64,000 nucleotides of DNA from Fredinandcohnia onubensis (GCF_002734215.1 NZ_NSEB01000002.1:1-64000); one strand, 5' to 3'. Positions 1 to 11,508 are shown, counted from the stretch's first letter. Program-made: numbers and translations. The notes: generated by a model not told the origin, from the sequence alone.

Positions 1-110
1 CCAATAAGAGTATTGATTGCTCAATAGTTTTTTACTTTAGAATTAAACGTTGACGCTTGTATTATGTTTAGTTTTCAAAGAACTTGTCTGTCGCCCCGAA
101 GCGACTTTAT
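1..110 (-). other. rRNA operon leader (16S gene lies beyond the left edge)
   Basis: Read on the minus strand, this stretch contains AAGTTCTTTGAAAACTAAAC, the boxA-like leader typical of Bacillus rrn operons. It is preceded by a small hairpin, GTCGC-TTCGGG-GCGAC, at 90-105. The 16S gene would start just left of base 1. An rrn operon following gyrA is the usual Bacillus arrangement (rrnO). No mature rRNA sequence is present. Confidence 0.75.
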
Positions 111-111
111 T

Positions 112-141
112 AATATATCACATTATCATTATTAAAGTCAA
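112..141 (-). promoter_or_regulatory. rrn promoter P2 (sigma-A)
   Basis: On the minus strand, TTGACT (136-141) and TATATT (112-117) are separated by 18 bases. The promoter points towards the rrn leader and forms a tandem pair with the promoter at 186-214, as is usual for Bacillus rRNA operons. Confidence 0.65.
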
Positions 142-185
142 TTACTTTTTTAAAATAATAATGTTGAAAGGATAAGACTTTTAAA

Positions 186-214
186 AGTATAAATGCAAAT
201 GGCCATTTAATCAA
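186..214 (-). promoter_or_regulatory. rrn promoter P1 (sigma-A)
   Basis: On the minus strand, TTGATT (209-214), a 17-base spacer and TATACT (186-191) form a good sigma-A promoter upstream of P2. It lies after the terminator of the HD-GYP gene, so the rRNA operon is an independent unit. Confidence 0.55.
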
Positions 215-249
215 GTATTTAATTAAAAAATGTTTTTCTACTTCTTTTT

Positions 250-282
250 TAGCAAAAATAAAACCTCCAAATTTGGAGGTTA
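250..282 (-). terminator. Terminator of the HD-GYP gene
   Basis: The perfect stem AACCTCCAAATTTGGAGGTT (262-281) is followed on the minus strand by TTTATTTTT. It begins immediately after the stop codon. Confidence 0.8.
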
Positions 283-1350
283 TCAGATAATCTCTTCTAT
301 GTAAACTTCACGGTTGGTTTTTAAATCTAAAAATTCATATTCATTCATTTTTATTAACGGTCTTGTTGGCTGGGATTTATCAATAAACACAATTTCTCCA
401 GATTGCCCATTTGAGAGTTTTACTTTTGTTCCTATGGATATTATTCCAACACTATTTGTTAAGGCTTCTACTACTTTTAAATCGAGTTTACCGAACGATT
501 CTCTTCTAATCTCTTCAAGGACTTCGAAGGGAGACTGGCGGTTACTGTAGGGTCTTTCTGAGGTCATTGCCGAGTACACGTCGGCTACCGCAACAATCTT
601 TCCAAATGGATGCAGTCTCTCCCCGGTAACCCCGAGTACGTAACCAGTTCCATCAATTCGTTCATGATGCTGGAGAACTGCTAATTTTACACTATCTTTT
701 ATAAGTGGAATCTTTTCGATGATTCGGTAGCTATATAAAGGGTGTTTTTTTACCTCTTTATATTCTCCATAAGTAAGTGATGTACCCTTTGTTAATATTT
801 TTGGATCTATTTTAGACATTCCACAGTCACTAAGTAATCCCGCTATGGCTAGATGATTACAATCACCCTCGTTGAACTCCAGTTTTTTTCCTAGGTATCC
901 TGAGAGCAATCCTACTGAGACAGAATGATGGTACATATAGTCATCTCGGTTTATATATTTATATAATGAGAATATTTCTTTTGGTTGTTCTAGTAATCTT
1001 TTAAAGAGGGGGAGTATTATTTGGCGTACTTTAGTGATATCTAAGAGAGCCCCCGCTTGCCAACTTTGAAAGAGTTGTTTATATTCTCCTACAGATTTAA
1101 GATAAGCCTCCTCAATCGGACTTTCTTTTATTTCAACTTCTACTTCCTCTACTATTTCAGTAGGAGTGAAAGACTCACCATTGATTAAAAATGCTTCAAC
1201 TTGTACATCTTGAACCAAAAATACGTGAAGAACTTGTATATGTTCATTTGTTAATACTGTATTTTTGGGAATAATTGGTGTATTTGTTAAGGAAAAGATG
1301 TCATTTGAGACGATGCACCCTTCTTGTAGCTGGCTTGTCCTTACACGCAT
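283..1350 (-). CDS. HD-GYP domain protein with degenerate active site
   Basis: This 355-residue protein has a variable N-terminal region (about 1-90) followed by an HD-GYP-type domain. Family members are usually cyclic-di-GMP phosphodiesterases using H...HD...HHE...GYP metal-ligand motifs. Here H141-H142, H203 and H228-H229-E230 are visible. The HD pair reads S174-D175 (context LLSDCGMSKI) and GYP reads GYV (236-238). Loss of the HD histidine suggests weak or no catalysis, or a binding role; this is inference. The gene sits between gyrA and an rrn operon and has its own terminators on both sides. The start ATG follows GAGGGCG. Confidence 0.8.
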   Translation of the reverse strand: MRVRTSQLQEGCIVSNDIFSLTNTPIIPKNTVLTNEHIQVLHVFLVQDVQVEAFLINGESFTPTEIVEEVEVEIKESPIEEAYLKSVGEYKQLFQSWQAGALLDITKVRQIILPLFKRLLEQPKEIFSLYKYINRDDYMYHHSVSVGLLSGYLGKKLEFNEGDCNHLAIAGLLSDCGMSKIDPKILTKGTSLTYGEYKEVKKHPLYSYRIIEKIPLIKDSVKLAVLQHHERIDGTGYVLGVTGERLHPFGKIVAVADVYSAMTSERPYSNRQSPFEVLEEIRRESFGKLDLKVVEALTNSVGIISIGTKVKLSNGQSGEIVFIDKSQPTRPLIKMNEYEFLDLKTNREVYIEEII

Positions 1351-1393
1351 TTTAATTCGCCCTCATCTTTCGTTGAATACTAGTACCATTTTA

Positions 1394-1431
1394 CCAAAAA
1401 AAGAGAAATACTGCACTTGCAGCATTTCTCT
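1394..1431 (-). terminator. gyrA terminator
   Basis: The inverted repeat at 1402-1431 (arms AGAGAAATRCTGC, short AAGT loop) is followed on the minus strand by a run of T. It lies just after the gyrA stop. Confidence 0.85.
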
Positions 1432-1442
1432 TATCATAAAGT

Positions 1443-3971
1443 TTATTCAGTTTCTTCTTCGTTACTTGGTTGTTCATCAGAGACTATCTCTTCTGCATTC
1501 TCTTCTGCAGTGTCTACTGATTCATCTTCAAGTTCCTCTTCTTCTTCCTTTTCTACAACAGCAACAGTTGCTACATGCTCATTTTCGTCTAGACGAATGA
1601 GCTTAACACCTTGGGTTGTACGGCCAATTTGCGAAATATCATTAATTGACATTCTAATTAAGACACCTGCAGCCGTAATAAGCATAAGGTCATTTTCTAC
1701 TGTAACAGCTTTAACCGCAATTACTTTACCGTTCTTTTCGGTAATATTAACAGTTTTGAGTCCCTTACCACCACGGCTTTGGATGCGGTACTCGCCTGCT
1801 GGTGTACGTTTGCCATAACCATGTTCAGTAACAATTAAGACATCTAGGTTCTCTTCTAGTATTTCCATTCCGACTACATCGTCACCTTCAGAAAGGTTAA
1901 TACCTTTAACCCCCGCAGCCGTACGACCCATGGATCTTACATCTGACTCAGGGAAGCGAATGAGCATACCGTCCTTTGTTCCAATGATAATGTCTTTCGA
2001 TCCGTCGGTTAGTCGAACAGAAATAAGTTCGTCACCTTCATGCAAACCAACAGCTATTAATCCACCTTTACGAATATTCGCAAAGGATGATAATGGAGTT
2101 CGTTTTGAGATACCCTTTCTTGTTGTAAAGAACAAGAACCAATCATCAACTAGTTCAGATACAGGAATAATGGCATTGATCCATTCTTCTTTATCAATTT
2201 CTAGTAGGTTAATAATTGGGATTCCTTTTGCTGTCCTACTGAATTCAGGGATTTCATAGCCTTTTAAACGATAGACTTTCCCTTTATTTGTGAAGAATAG
2301 GATTGTATCATGTGTTGATGTTGATAGAAGATGTTCGACGAAGTCATCTTCGTTTGTTCCCATTCCTTGAATCCCTCGGCCACCGCGTTTTTGACTACGG
2401 TATGTTGAAACTGGAAGACGCTTAATATACCCTTTGTTTGTGAGAGTAATGATGATGTTCTCTCTAGGAATTAAATCTTCATCTTCAATCATTTCAAGCC
2501 CGCCTGCTAGAATTTCAGTACGTCTTTTATCATTGAAACGTTCTTTAACTTCTAATAGCTCTTCACGAATAATTTCAAGAACTTTTTCCTCATCTGCTAA
2601 AATTGCCTTTAATTCTGCAATTAATGCAACAAGCTCTTGATATTCCGCTTCAATTTTATCACGTTCTAAACCTGTTAAACGCTGTAAACGCATATCTAAG
2701 ATCGCTTGTGCTTGTTTTTCAGATAAGTTAAATCTTGTCATTAAGCCTTCGCGAGCGATATCCGTATTTTGTGAGCCACGAATTAACGTAATAATTTCAT
2801 CAATATGATCCAACGCAATACGTAAACCTTCTAAAATATGAGCTCTTGCTTCAGCTTTACGAAGCTCGAATGCTGTTCTGCGTTTAATTACAACAACTTG
2901 ATGATCTAAGTAATATTGTAAGCACTGCTTTAAGTTTAGGACTCTTGGATGCCCATTTACTAGAGCTAGCATATTGATTCCAAAAGTTGTTTGCAATGCA
3001 GTATGTTTATATAAATTGTTTAAAAGAACATTCGCATTTGCATCTCTTCTTACTTCCATCACGATTCTCATACCATTTCGGTCTGATTCATCACGAAGGT
3101 CTGTTATGCCGTCAATCTTTTTATCACGAACTAATTCTGCAATTTTTTCGATTAATTTAGCTTTATTTACTTGGTAAGGAAGTTCGGTTACAAGGATAAC
3201 TTCCTTGCCATTTTTCATCTCTTCAATTTCTACTTTTGCACGTAGGGTAATGGAGCCCTTTCCAGTTTCATAAGCTTTTCTAATTCCACTTCTACCAAGA
3301 ATATGTCCAGATGTAGGGAAGTCCGGCCCAGGTATGATATCCATTAACTCAGCAATGGTTATCTCAGGATCCTTACTTACTGCTAGTACGCCATCAATAA
3401 CCTCACCTAATTGATGCGGTGGAACATTTGTTGCCATACCTACTGCGATTCCCGCTGCACCATTTACTAAAAGGTTCGGGAAACGAGCAGGGAGAACAGC
3501 CGGTTCTTTTTCTGAACCATCGTAGTTATCTTGGTAATCAATTGTATCCTTGTTAATATCACGCAGAAGTTCCATTGATATTTTGGACATACGCGCTTCC
3601 GTGTAACGCATGGCTGCTGCCGCATCACCATCTACTGAACCAAAGTTTCCGTGGCCATCAATAAGCATATAGCGGTAGTTAAAGTCCTGTGCCATACGAA
3701 CCATCGTATCGTAAACTGCAGAGTCACCGTGTGGGTGGTATTTACCAATTACTTCACCTACGATACGAGCAGATTTCTTATAGGCTTTATCAGATGTCAT
3801 CCCTAAGTCGTTCATCGCATATAAAATCCTGCGGTGAACTGGCTTTAGACCATCACGAACATCTGGTAGGGCACGTGACACAATAACGCTCATCGCATAA
3901 TCTAGAAATGATGTTCTCATTTCATGGCTAATATTTATCTCGTGAATATGCGAGTTTTGATTTTCAGACAT
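1443..3971 (-). CDS. gyrA: DNA gyrase subunit A
   Basis: GyrA is the breakage-rejoining subunit of gyrase, which introduces negative supercoils as an A2B2 complex. The 842-residue protein has the winged-helix/tower region with catalytic Tyr123 (context MRYTEARM). The quinolone-determining segment [10 protein letters not shown] retains Ser84 and has Asp88. The C-terminal beta-pinwheel carries repeated GRxxxGV and GKG motifs; the GyrA box is QKRGGRG near the domain boundary. The protein is about 20 residues longer than B. subtilis GyrA because of an acidic Glu/Asp-rich tail. The start ATG follows AGGGAGG. An unusual palindromic element separates it from gyrB. Confidence 0.98.
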   Translation of the reverse strand: MSENQNSHIHEINISHEMRTSFLDYAMSVIVSRALPDVRDGLKPVHRRILYAMNDLGMTSDKAYKKSARIVGEVIGKYHPHGDSAVYDTMVRMAQDFNYRYMLIDGHGNFGSVDGDAAAAMRYTEARMSKISMELLRDINKDTIDYQDNYDGSEKEPAVLPARFPNLLVNGAAGIAVGMATNVPPHQLGEVIDGVLAVSKDPEITIAELMDIIPGPDFPTSGHILGRSGIRKAYETGKGSITLRAKVEIEEMKNGKEVILVTELPYQVNKAKLIEKIAELVRDKKIDGITDLRDESDRNGMRIVMEVRRDANANVLLNNLYKHTALQTTFGINMLALVNGHPRVLNLKQCLQYYLDHQVVVIKRRTAFELRKAEARAHILEGLRIALDHIDEIITLIRGSQNTDIAREGLMTRFNLSEKQAQAILDMRLQRLTGLERDKIEAEYQELVALIAELKAILADEEKVLEIIREELLEVKERFNDKRRTEILAGGLEMIEDEDLIPRENIIITLTNKGYIKRLPVSTYRSQKRGGRGIQGMGTNEDDFVEHLLSTSTHDTILFFTNKGKVYRLKGYEIPEFSRTAKGIPIINLLEIDKEEWINAIIPVSELVDDWFLFFTTRKGISKRTPLSSFANIRKGGLIAVGLHEGDELISVRLTDGSKDIIIGTKDGMLIRFPESDVRSMGRTAAGVKGINLSEGDDVVGMEILEENLDVLIVTEHGYGKRTPAGEYRIQSRGGKGLKTVNITEKNGKVIAVKAVTVENDLMLITAAGVLIRMSINDISQIGRTTQGVKLIRLDENEHVATVAVVEKEEEEELEDESVDTAEENAEEIVSDEQPSNEEETE

Positions 3972-4050
3972 AAAAAGAAACCTCCCTTTATCAGGGGTAT
4001 AAAATAAATTTGGATTCTTATTTTAACCCATTCAAATATATAACTAAAAC

Positions 4051-4161
4051 ACAGGATAGTAACGAAAGGCGCAAGGCACCCACTTATCGAAAACAAGCAT
4101 AAGCAATGGGCTTAAGACTCGGAACGATAACGCCTAGAGCTAGATTTCAAAACTATCCTGT
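4051..4161. repeat. Palindromic intergenic element A between gyrB and gyrA
   Basis: This 111-base element is bounded by a perfect 10-bp terminal inverted repeat, ACAGGATAGT (4051-4060) and ACTATCCTGT (4152-4161). Read on the minus strand, it shares words with the larger element at 44004-44167: TAGCTCYAGSCG near one end, TTATGCTTGT in the middle, and GCGCYT...TTTCG at the other end. It looks like a short or degenerate member of the same family. It contains no ORF. Confidence 0.6.
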
Positions 4162-4170
4162 AAAATATCG

Positions 4171-6108
<1,938 letters not shown>

Positions 6109-6159
6109 CTACACTTTATATTAACGAAAAAAAGAACAAGTTTTGAGTTGCTTTACTGC

Positions 6160-6423
6160 TTATATTTCATCTAAAATTGTTTCAAAATCGGAAACATGTT
6201 GCGAACGTTTTTTTAATGTACTAGAGGATAAAGGTGAATAATAAACTTTATCAACAGTAACTACTACTGATTTAGTATTCCCATTAGACAATTCTACCAC
6301 TCTGTCTTTTTGTACATCTAAAAATTCATTAACGATTGAGGAGGATTTTAAAAGCTGTCGATCTAATATCGTAATCACATCTGATGAACGAACCATTACA
6401 TTGTCTCCCAAATGTATGAACAA
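6160..6423 (-). CDS. remB: Extracellular matrix regulator RemB (DUF370)
   Basis: This 87-residue RemA/RemB-family protein (B. subtilis YaaB/RemB) acts with RemA in control of matrix genes. It shows the family blocks IHLGDN and KSVVVTVDKVYYSPLSSSTLKKR. I chose a TTG start at 6421-6423 because it gives MFIHLGDN, the family N-terminus, and lies eight bases after GAGG. The upstream GTG and ATG fall inside the ribosome site itself. The gene begins about ten bases after the recF stop, so it is probably co-transcribed and translationally coupled. Confidence 0.88.
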   Translation of the reverse strand: MFIHLGDNVMVRSSDVITILDRQLLKSSSIVNEFLDVQKDRVVELSNGNTKSVVVTVDKVYYSPLSSSTLKKRSQHVSDFETILDEI

Positions 6424-6433
6424 ACTCATCACC

Positions 6434-7552
6434 TCATTTAAGCTTTTTTATGAGTCCTGCAGACACTTCATAGGTTGCGGCCTGCTCTAACGTTTCATGA
6501 TGGATCCCCTCAACGCTTGTTGTTGTAACAAAGGTTTGTACCTTGCCTTGAATCGTATTTAATAAATGGGACTGTCTAAAATCATCCAGTTCCGATAGAA
6601 CATCATCTAGTAATAGAATTGGGTATTCCCCAATCTCTGAATGAATTAACTCTATTTCTGCTAGCTTTAAGGATAGGGCAGTCGTACGTTGCTGGCCCTG
6701 GGATCCGAATGTTTGAACATCCTTTCCATTCACAAAAAATGCAAGGTCATCCCGATGTGGCCCCGCCAATGTAACGCCTCTTTCAATTTCCCTCTCTCTT
6801 ATTTTAGCAAATTTTTCGTCATATACATCTACCATTTTCGACAAATCCGTTGTTTCTAATACCTCAATTGAAGGTTTATATTCAATTTGAAGCCTTTCTA
6901 GCCCTCTACTAATTCCATGATGAATTGGCTCAGCCCATTTTTGTAATAAAACAAGAAATTCAAATCGTTTTTTAACAATTTTAACGGCCGCCTGGATTAA
7001 TTGTGAAGTTAATACATCAAGCATGGTTTGATCATGTTGTCTTTTAGTTTGAAGCTGCTTTAAATAGTGGTTCCGCTGGTGAAGGATTTTTTGATATTGA
7101 CTTAGGTCATGTAAATATACAGCAGATACTTGCCCAATTTCCATATCAATAAATCGTCTTCTTATCTGTGGGCTACCCTTTACAAGATTTAAATCTTCTG
7201 GGGCAAACATAACCACGTTCATATTTCCAACATACTGGCTCAGCTTTTGCTGTTCCAAATGATTACTTTTAGCTTTTTTACCCTTTTTAGAGATAACGAG
7301 CTGCAAGGATAAGGGGCCGTTCCGTTTTTGAACCCTACCCTCTATTTTAGCATATTCTTCATCCCAGCGAATTAATTCTTTATCATTTGAGGTCCGATGT
7401 GACTTTGCCATCGCTAAAACATAGATAGACTCCATCACATTTGTCTTGCCCTGTGCATTTTCACCTAAAATGACATTAACTTTATCTTCAAATAATATGG
7501 ATAACTTTTCATAATTACGATAATTTGTTAGTTCTATTTCTTCTATGAACAA
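6434..7552 (-). CDS. recF: DNA replication/repair protein RecF
   Basis: RecF is an SMC-like ATPase that, with RecO and RecR, loads RecA at single-strand gaps. The 372-residue protein has Walker [10 protein letters not shown] near residue 34, the ABC signature-like [17 protein letters not shown], and Walker [13 protein letters not shown] near the C-terminus, all as expected. The start is TTG (TTG TTC ATA), seven bases after GGGTGA. RemB starts with the same nine bases. It sits between yaaA and remB as in other bacilli. Confidence 0.97.
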   Translation of the reverse strand: MFIEEIELTNYRNYEKLSILFEDKVNVILGENAQGKTNVMESIYVLAMAKSHRTSNDKELIRWDEEYAKIEGRVQKRNGPLSLQLVISKKGKKAKSNHLEQQKLSQYVGNMNVVMFAPEDLNLVKGSPQIRRRFIDMEIGQVSAVYLHDLSQYQKILHQRNHYLKQLQTKRQHDQTMLDVLTSQLIQAAVKIVKKRFEFLVLLQKWAEPIHHGISRGLERLQIEYKPSIEVLETTDLSKMVDVYDEKFAKIREREIERGVTLAGPHRDDLAFFVNGKDVQTFGSQGQQRTTALSLKLAEIELIHSEIGEYPILLLDDVLSELDDFRQSHLLNTIQGKVQTFVTTTSVEGIHHETLEQAATYEVSAGLIKKLK

Positions 7553-7599
7553 ATGGCTTCACCCTTTGTGCACAAGCACGAGGGGAAGTCCCCCGCAGC

Positions 7600-7818
7600 T
7601 TAAGCATTTGATATGACAAACGTTCCAAAGCCAGGAATGTCTACTACATCCTTATTTACTAGCTTTTTACCGCGGCGATTCTCTAGCTCTCCATTTACAT
7701 AGACTTCATGTTCACCAAGAAACCATTTTGCCATTCCACCTGATTGGATGATATCGGCTAGCTTTAAAAACTGTCCCAATGTAATAAAGTCTGTCGAAAT
7801 TTGTATTTTTTTCGCCAT
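7600..7818 (-). CDS. yaaA: S4-domain protein YaaA
   Basis: This 72-residue single S4 RNA-binding domain protein (YaaA family, PF13275 type) has LGQFLKLADIIQSGG, VYVNGELENRRGKKL and a short C-terminal strand. In B. subtilis the homolog between dnaN and recF has been linked to ribosome assembly. It follows the dnaN terminator, so it is probably transcribed partly by read-through or from its own promoter. Confidence 0.93.
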   Translation of the reverse strand: MAKKIQISTDFITLGQFLKLADIIQSGGMAKWFLGEHEVYVNGELENRRGKKLVNKDVVDIPGFGTFVISNA

Positions 7819-7861
7819 TTTTTCGCCTTCTTTCTTTTATTTTACTAAAGAAAATCCAACT

Positions 7862-7899
7862 AGAAAAGAAAACTACTAGGTTTTTACGACCTAGTAGTT
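7862..7899 (-). terminator. Terminator between dnaN and yaaA
   Basis: The stem AACTACTAGGT / ACCTAGTAGTT (7871-7899) is followed on the minus strand by TTCTTTTCT. It lies directly after the dnaN stop, so it would separate dnaA-dnaN from yaaA-recF-remB-gyrBA at least partly. Confidence 0.8.
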
Positions 7900-7908
7900 C
7901 ATTCTTTC

Positions 7909-9045
7909 TTAATAAGTGCGCACTGGGAGAATCAAATGAAAGACTGTATCGTCATCAAGGGCTTTGATATAGAACGGTCTCATGGCGCCTGTAAAGCTAA
8001 TACGAATTTCAGAACTTTCCAATGCTTTTAATGCATCCATCATATATTTTGCACTAAAAGAAATCTTTAATTCTTCACCTTCAATAGATTTACTTTGGAT
8101 TTCTTCATTTACTTTCCCAATTTCAGGAGATATGGATGAAATTTCGACCACTCCATCAGGTAAAGTTGTGAATTTAACAACATTATTATTTGCTTCTCTT
8201 GCCAGTAGAGAGGCACGATCAATTGATTGTAAAAATTCCTTCGTCGCTAATACTACCTCAGTTTTACTATCAGTTGGTATAAGTCTAGTTGTATCTGGAT
8301 AGCTGCCATCTAATAAACGAGAGAAGAATAAAAGATGTTTTGTTTTAAAGAGAACTTGGTTTTCGGTAATGACTATATCAACTAAATCTGTCGTATCATC
8401 AAGAATTTTACTTAATTCGTTTAAGCTCTTACCTGGAATTACTGCACTATAGGATCCATCACTTTCTGTTTCTATATGTGCCGTTCTCATTGCAAGACGG
8501 TGACTATCTGTCGCAATGCAATTGAGTGTGCTATTTTCAACCTTCCAATTTACACCTGTTAGTATTGGGCGAGTTTCAGAAGTGGAAACAGCAAATACCG
8601 TTTGCCGAATCATATTTTTTAGTAAATCAGCAGGAATTTTAAAACCTTGGTTTCCTTCAATTTGAGGTAACTGTGGATATTCTTCAGCATCAAGTCCGTT
8701 TAAGTTAAATTCAGCTTTTCCGGAACGAATAATAGTTAATAAATTAGAATGAACTTCAATTTCTACAGTATCCTTAGGAAGTTTTTTTACGATTTCACTG
8801 AAGAAACGAGCTTGTAAAACAATACTTCCAGTTTCTTTAATTTCAACAATTTCATCTCCAGCCTCTTCATTAGGAATAAAAGATTCTATGGAGACATCGG
8901 AATCACTACCTGTAAGTGTTACTCCTTCATTTGTCGCAACTATTTTAATCCCTGTTAAGATCGGAATGGTTGTTCGTGAAGATACAGCTTTCATTACATC
9001 CTGGACACTTTGAACAAGATGGTCTCTTTGAATAATAAATTTCAT
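7909..9045 (-). CDS. dnaN: DNA polymerase III beta sliding clamp
   Basis: DnaN is the ring-shaped processivity clamp. The 378-residue protein has three clamp folds. Its N-terminus, MKFIIQRDHLVQSVQDV, is followed by SSRTTIPILTGIKI, and it ends LPVRTY as in bacilli. I chose ATG at 9043-9045, eight bases after AGGAGG. The TTG one codon upstream gives MMKF and is less likely. The gene is preceded by the oriC unwinding region. Confidence 0.97.
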   Translation of the reverse strand: MKFIIQRDHLVQSVQDVMKAVSSRTTIPILTGIKIVATNEGVTLTGSDSDVSIESFIPNEEAGDEIVEIKETGSIVLQARFFSEIVKKLPKDTVEIEVHSNLLTIIRSGKAEFNLNGLDAEEYPQLPQIEGNQGFKIPADLLKNMIRQTVFAVSTSETRPILTGVNWKVENSTLNCIATDSHRLAMRTAHIETESDGSYSAVIPGKSLNELSKILDDTTDLVDIVITENQVLFKTKHLLFFSRLLDGSYPDTTRLIPTDSKTEVVLATKEFLQSIDRASLLAREANNNVVKFTTLPDGVVEISSISPEIGKVNEEIQSKSIEGEELKISFSAKYMMDALKALESSEIRISFTGAMRPFYIKALDDDTVFHLILPVRTY

Positions 9046-9097
9046 CAAAAATCCTCCTAAAGATAGTTCTATTTTTGATTTCGTGTGAATACACTTT

Positions 9098-9170
9098 TAG
9101 TTTATATATATTTATTTTTTTAAAAGAAAAATCGTAGAAGTACTAGTAGGGCCTGTGAATATGTGGATAA
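9098..9170 (-). other. oriC: oriC basal unwinding system (DUE, DnaA-trios, DnaA boxes)
   Basis: On the minus strand this contains two adjoining DnaA boxes, TTATCCACA (9162-9170, consensus) and ATATTCACA (9154-9162). They are followed by the GC cluster GGCCC and CTACTAGTACTTCTACGAT, which are DnaA-trios (about 9131-9150). Next comes the AT-rich stretch 9098-9130 (DNA unwinding element). The order matches the B. subtilis dnaA-dnaN origin half almost base for base, from memory. Confidence 0.88.
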
Positions 9171-9190
9171 CCGCAACAAAACAAATGAAA

Positions 9191-9244
9191 ACAGTCTATC
9201 CACATGTGGACAGACTGTGCGCAACAACAAAGAAGTTATTCACA
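9191..9244. other. Palindromic DnaA boxes in the dnaA-dnaN gap
   Basis: Bases 9191-9218 form a near-perfect palindrome with arms ACAGTCTRTCCACAT. It places two DnaA-box-like sequences back to back: CTATCCACA at 9196-9204 and CTGTCCACA on the other strand at 9205-9213. A further box, TTATTCACA, lies at 9236-9244 and a perfect palindrome ACAAGTACTTGT at 9256-9267. On the minus strand the big palindrome is followed by TTTTCATTTGTTTTG, so it could also terminate part of the dnaA transcripts. Confidence 0.65.
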
Positions 9245-9299
9245 GTATTCACGTTACAAGTACTTGTCCAAATTAAAAAGATGAAACCATCTATGGGTT

Positions 9300-10646
9300 T
9301 TAACCCTTTAATTGAGTAATGATTTCATTTATTTGTTTTTGTAATTGAGTGTCTGTATTTAATAGTCTTGTGATTTTTTCATGAGCATGAATGACCGTTG
9401 TATGGTCACGGCCTCCAAACTCTTCTCCAATTTTAGGCAGCGAGGAATCTGTTAGTTCCCTTGATAAATACATCGCAATTTGACGAGGGAATGCAATGGA
9501 TTTTGTTCGCTTTTTTGCCTTGAAATCCTCAAGTTTTATACTATAGTGTTGCCCAACGACCTTTTGAATCTCAAAAATTGTAATAACTTTCGGTCTAGAA
9601 CTTGGAATGATATCTTTTAAAGCCTCTGCAGCAAGGTCGGCATTGATATCTTTATTAATTAAAGAAGAATATGCAACGATACGAATAAGCGCACCTTCAA
9701 GCTCACGAATGTTCGTGTTGATTTGGTTCGCGATATATAGCATCACTTCATTTGGAATATCAAGTCCCTCTGCCTTGGCTTTTTTGCGTAAAATGGCAAT
9801 TCTTGTTTCAAGGTCTGGAGGGGTAATATCGGTAATCAATCCCCATTCAAAGCGGGAACGAAGACGATCTTCTAAAGTAGGAATCTCCTTAGGCGGTCTA
9901 TCACTTGAAATGACAATTTGCTTACTTTCCTCATGCAAGGTATTGAACGTATGGAAAAATTCTTCTTGAGTTGATTCTTTTCCAGCTAAAAACTGAATAT
10001 CATCTATTAGTAAGATGTCGACATTTCTGTATTTATTTCTAAACTCTACCGCTTTGTTATCCCGTATGGAGTTAATGAATTCATTTGTAAATTTCTCAGA
10101 TGACAAGTAGACAACCTTTGCATTGGGGTTGTGTTCTTGAACATAATGACCAATGGAATGCATTAAATGAGTCTTACCTAATCCAACACCACCATATAAA
10201 AAGAGCGGGTTATAGGCTTTTGCTGGTGCTTCTGCAACTGCTAAGGATGCAGCATGTGCAAAGCGATTCCCAGAGCCAATTACAAATGTATCAAATGTGT
10301 ATTTTTGATTGAGCATATTTTGAGTGTTTTCAGCTGGTTCATCGCTTTTAGTAGCCTTTTTCTCAGGTGTTTTCAATTCGAACTCTTCATCTAGCTGATT
10401 TTGAGGAATAATAAATTTGATTCCGAGCTCTGCACCAGTTAGATCATATATTGTTTCAGCGATTAGATGCAGATATCTAGATTCTAGCCAATCTCTAGCA
10501 AACTCATTGGGAGCAGTAATAATAAGTGTATCGTTCTGTAGTGCATGGGCTTTTGTTGATTTCAGCCATGTCTCGAAGCTCGGCTTACTTAATTTTTTCT
10601 CTATCTCTTGGAGCGCTTTTGCCCATAAATCTGCAATATTCTCCAA
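9300..10646 (-). CDS. dnaA: Chromosomal replication initiator DnaA
   Basis: DnaA is the AAA+ initiator that binds DnaA boxes and opens oriC. The order is N-terminal domain I ([16 protein letters not shown]), a linker, AAA+ with Walker [10 protein letters not shown] and Walker [10 protein letters not shown], sensor SSDRPPKEI, and a DNA-binding C-terminus with [16 protein letters not shown] chose the second of two consecutive TTG codons (448 aa, MENIADLW, seven bases after GGAGG) because it fits the family start. The first TTG (10647-10649) adds one Leu. DnaA-box clusters flank the gene on both sides. Confidence 0.97.
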   Translation of the reverse strand: MENIADLWAKALQEIEKKLSKPSFETWLKSTKAHALQNDTLIITAPNEFARDWLESRYLHLIAETIYDLTGAELGIKFIIPQNQLDEEFELKTPEKKATKSDEPAENTQNMLNQKYTFDTFVIGSGNRFAHAASLAVAEAPAKAYNPLFLYGGVGLGKTHLMHSIGHYVQEHNPNAKVVYLSSEKFTNEFINSIRDNKAVEFRNKYRNVDILLIDDIQFLAGKESTQEEFFHTFNTLHEESKQIVISSDRPPKEIPTLEDRLRSRFEWGLITDITPPDLETRIAILRKKAKAEGLDIPNEVMLYIANQINTNIRELEGALIRIVAYSSLINKDINADLAAEALKDIIPSSRPKVITIFEIQKVVGQHYSIKLEDFKAKKRTKSIAFPRQIAMYLSRELTDSSLPKIGEEFGGRDHTTVIHAHEKITRLLNTDTQLQKQINEIITQLKG

Positions 10647-10851
10647 CAATCTCCCTCCTTTGTTAGCTATTTTGTACCTATCAAGGTAATTAGACGATGT
10701 TACGTCTGAAATTTCTTCTACTAATTATTATTAATCAAATGTATAAAAATAAGTCTTCATGCAGTTCTTTTTCAGTAAATGAATATAAGTTTATAAATAT
10801 ACATACTTGGTAATTTGTGAATAACTATATAATATAGTAGAAAAACATCTT

Positions 10852-11134
10852 TTCGACATAATCCACTGGTTGTGGACAAGTTATAATTCACAATGTGTAA
10901 AAATCTGTCCACATGATATCCACAATCTGTGGATAAAAGAAAAATGTTAATAACTTATAACGAGTGAAAACAAAACTATAATATCAAATTTTGACTAGAT
11001 AATCAATGGTTTTTGAAAACTTATCCACAATATCTATACCTTGTGGAAAATGTTTATCCACAACACAAGATGATGTGTAAAAGTTGTCGATAAATGTTGT
11101 GGATTAAAAAATCTGTCGAAAAAAGTTGTCCACA
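10852..11134. other. oriC: oriC upstream DnaA-box cluster (incA/B-like) with Spo0A-type boxes
   Basis: About 280 AT-rich bases carry many DnaA boxes. Perfect TTATCCACA occurs at 10928-10936 (minus), 11021-11029 and 11054-11062. One-mismatch boxes lie at 10871-10879, 10905-10913, 10916-10924, 11098-11106 and 11126-11134. TGTCGAA, the Spo0A-box core, occurs at 10852-10858 (minus) and 11114-11120, with TGTCGAT at 11085-11091. In B. subtilis, Spo0A binds such sites to restrain initiation at sporulation. The remaining dnaA-rpmH gap holds promoters only; I see no gene. Confidence 0.9.
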
Positions 11135-11255
11135 ATTAAATTTTGAGCGGGGAAGGAATTTTTTAATGAGGAAATTTGCAAGCTGCAGTTCAAGATCATA
11201 ATTCCCTTTTTCTAAACAAAAAATTCTTATCCAAAATATAGTATTTCAAATAAGG

Positions 11256-11285
11256 TTGACATTTTTTATAGGTTTTCAATATAAT
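11256..11285 (+). promoter_or_regulatory. rpmH promoter
   Basis: TTGACA (11256-11261), an 18-base spacer and TATAAT (11280-11285) form a near-consensus sigma-A promoter about 60 bases before rpmH. Confidence 0.7.
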
Positions 11286-11343
11286 TAGTAAGACTGTCTG
11301 ATGTATAATTTGAGAGTTAATTCCTCAGGGAGGTGTCATATAA

Positions 11344-11478
11344 ATGAAAAGAACATATCAACCAAGCAAGCGTAAGCACAGCAAAGTTCACGGTTTCCGT
11401 AGTCGCATGAGCTCTAAAAACGGACGTAAAGTTCTTGCTCGTCGTCGTCAAAAAGGAAGAAAAGTATTATCAGCATAG
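11344..11478 (+). CDS. rpmH: 50S ribosomal protein L34
   Basis: This 44-residue, very basic ribosomal protein starts [20 protein letters not shown] and ends GRKVLSA, the full L34 length. A strong site CAGGGAGGTG precedes the ATG. It is the first gene of the right replication arm and is followed by its own terminator before rnpA, the classical rpmH-rnpA pair. Confidence 0.98.
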   Translation: MKRTYQPSKRKHSKVHGFRSRMSSKNGRKVLARRRQKGRKVLSA

Positions 11479-11508
11479 GCCACTGAAAGCTCAGTGGTCT
11501 TTTTTTCA
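11478..11508 (+). terminator. rpmH terminator/attenuator
   Basis: The stem GCCACTGA / TCAGTGGT with an AAGC loop is followed by seven T. It reduces transcription into rnpA. Confidence 0.8.

Noticed and set aside
9256-9267. ACAAGTACTTGT as a LexA (SOS) box
   Set aside because: It lacks the CGAAC-N4-GTTCG core of the Bacillus SOS box.
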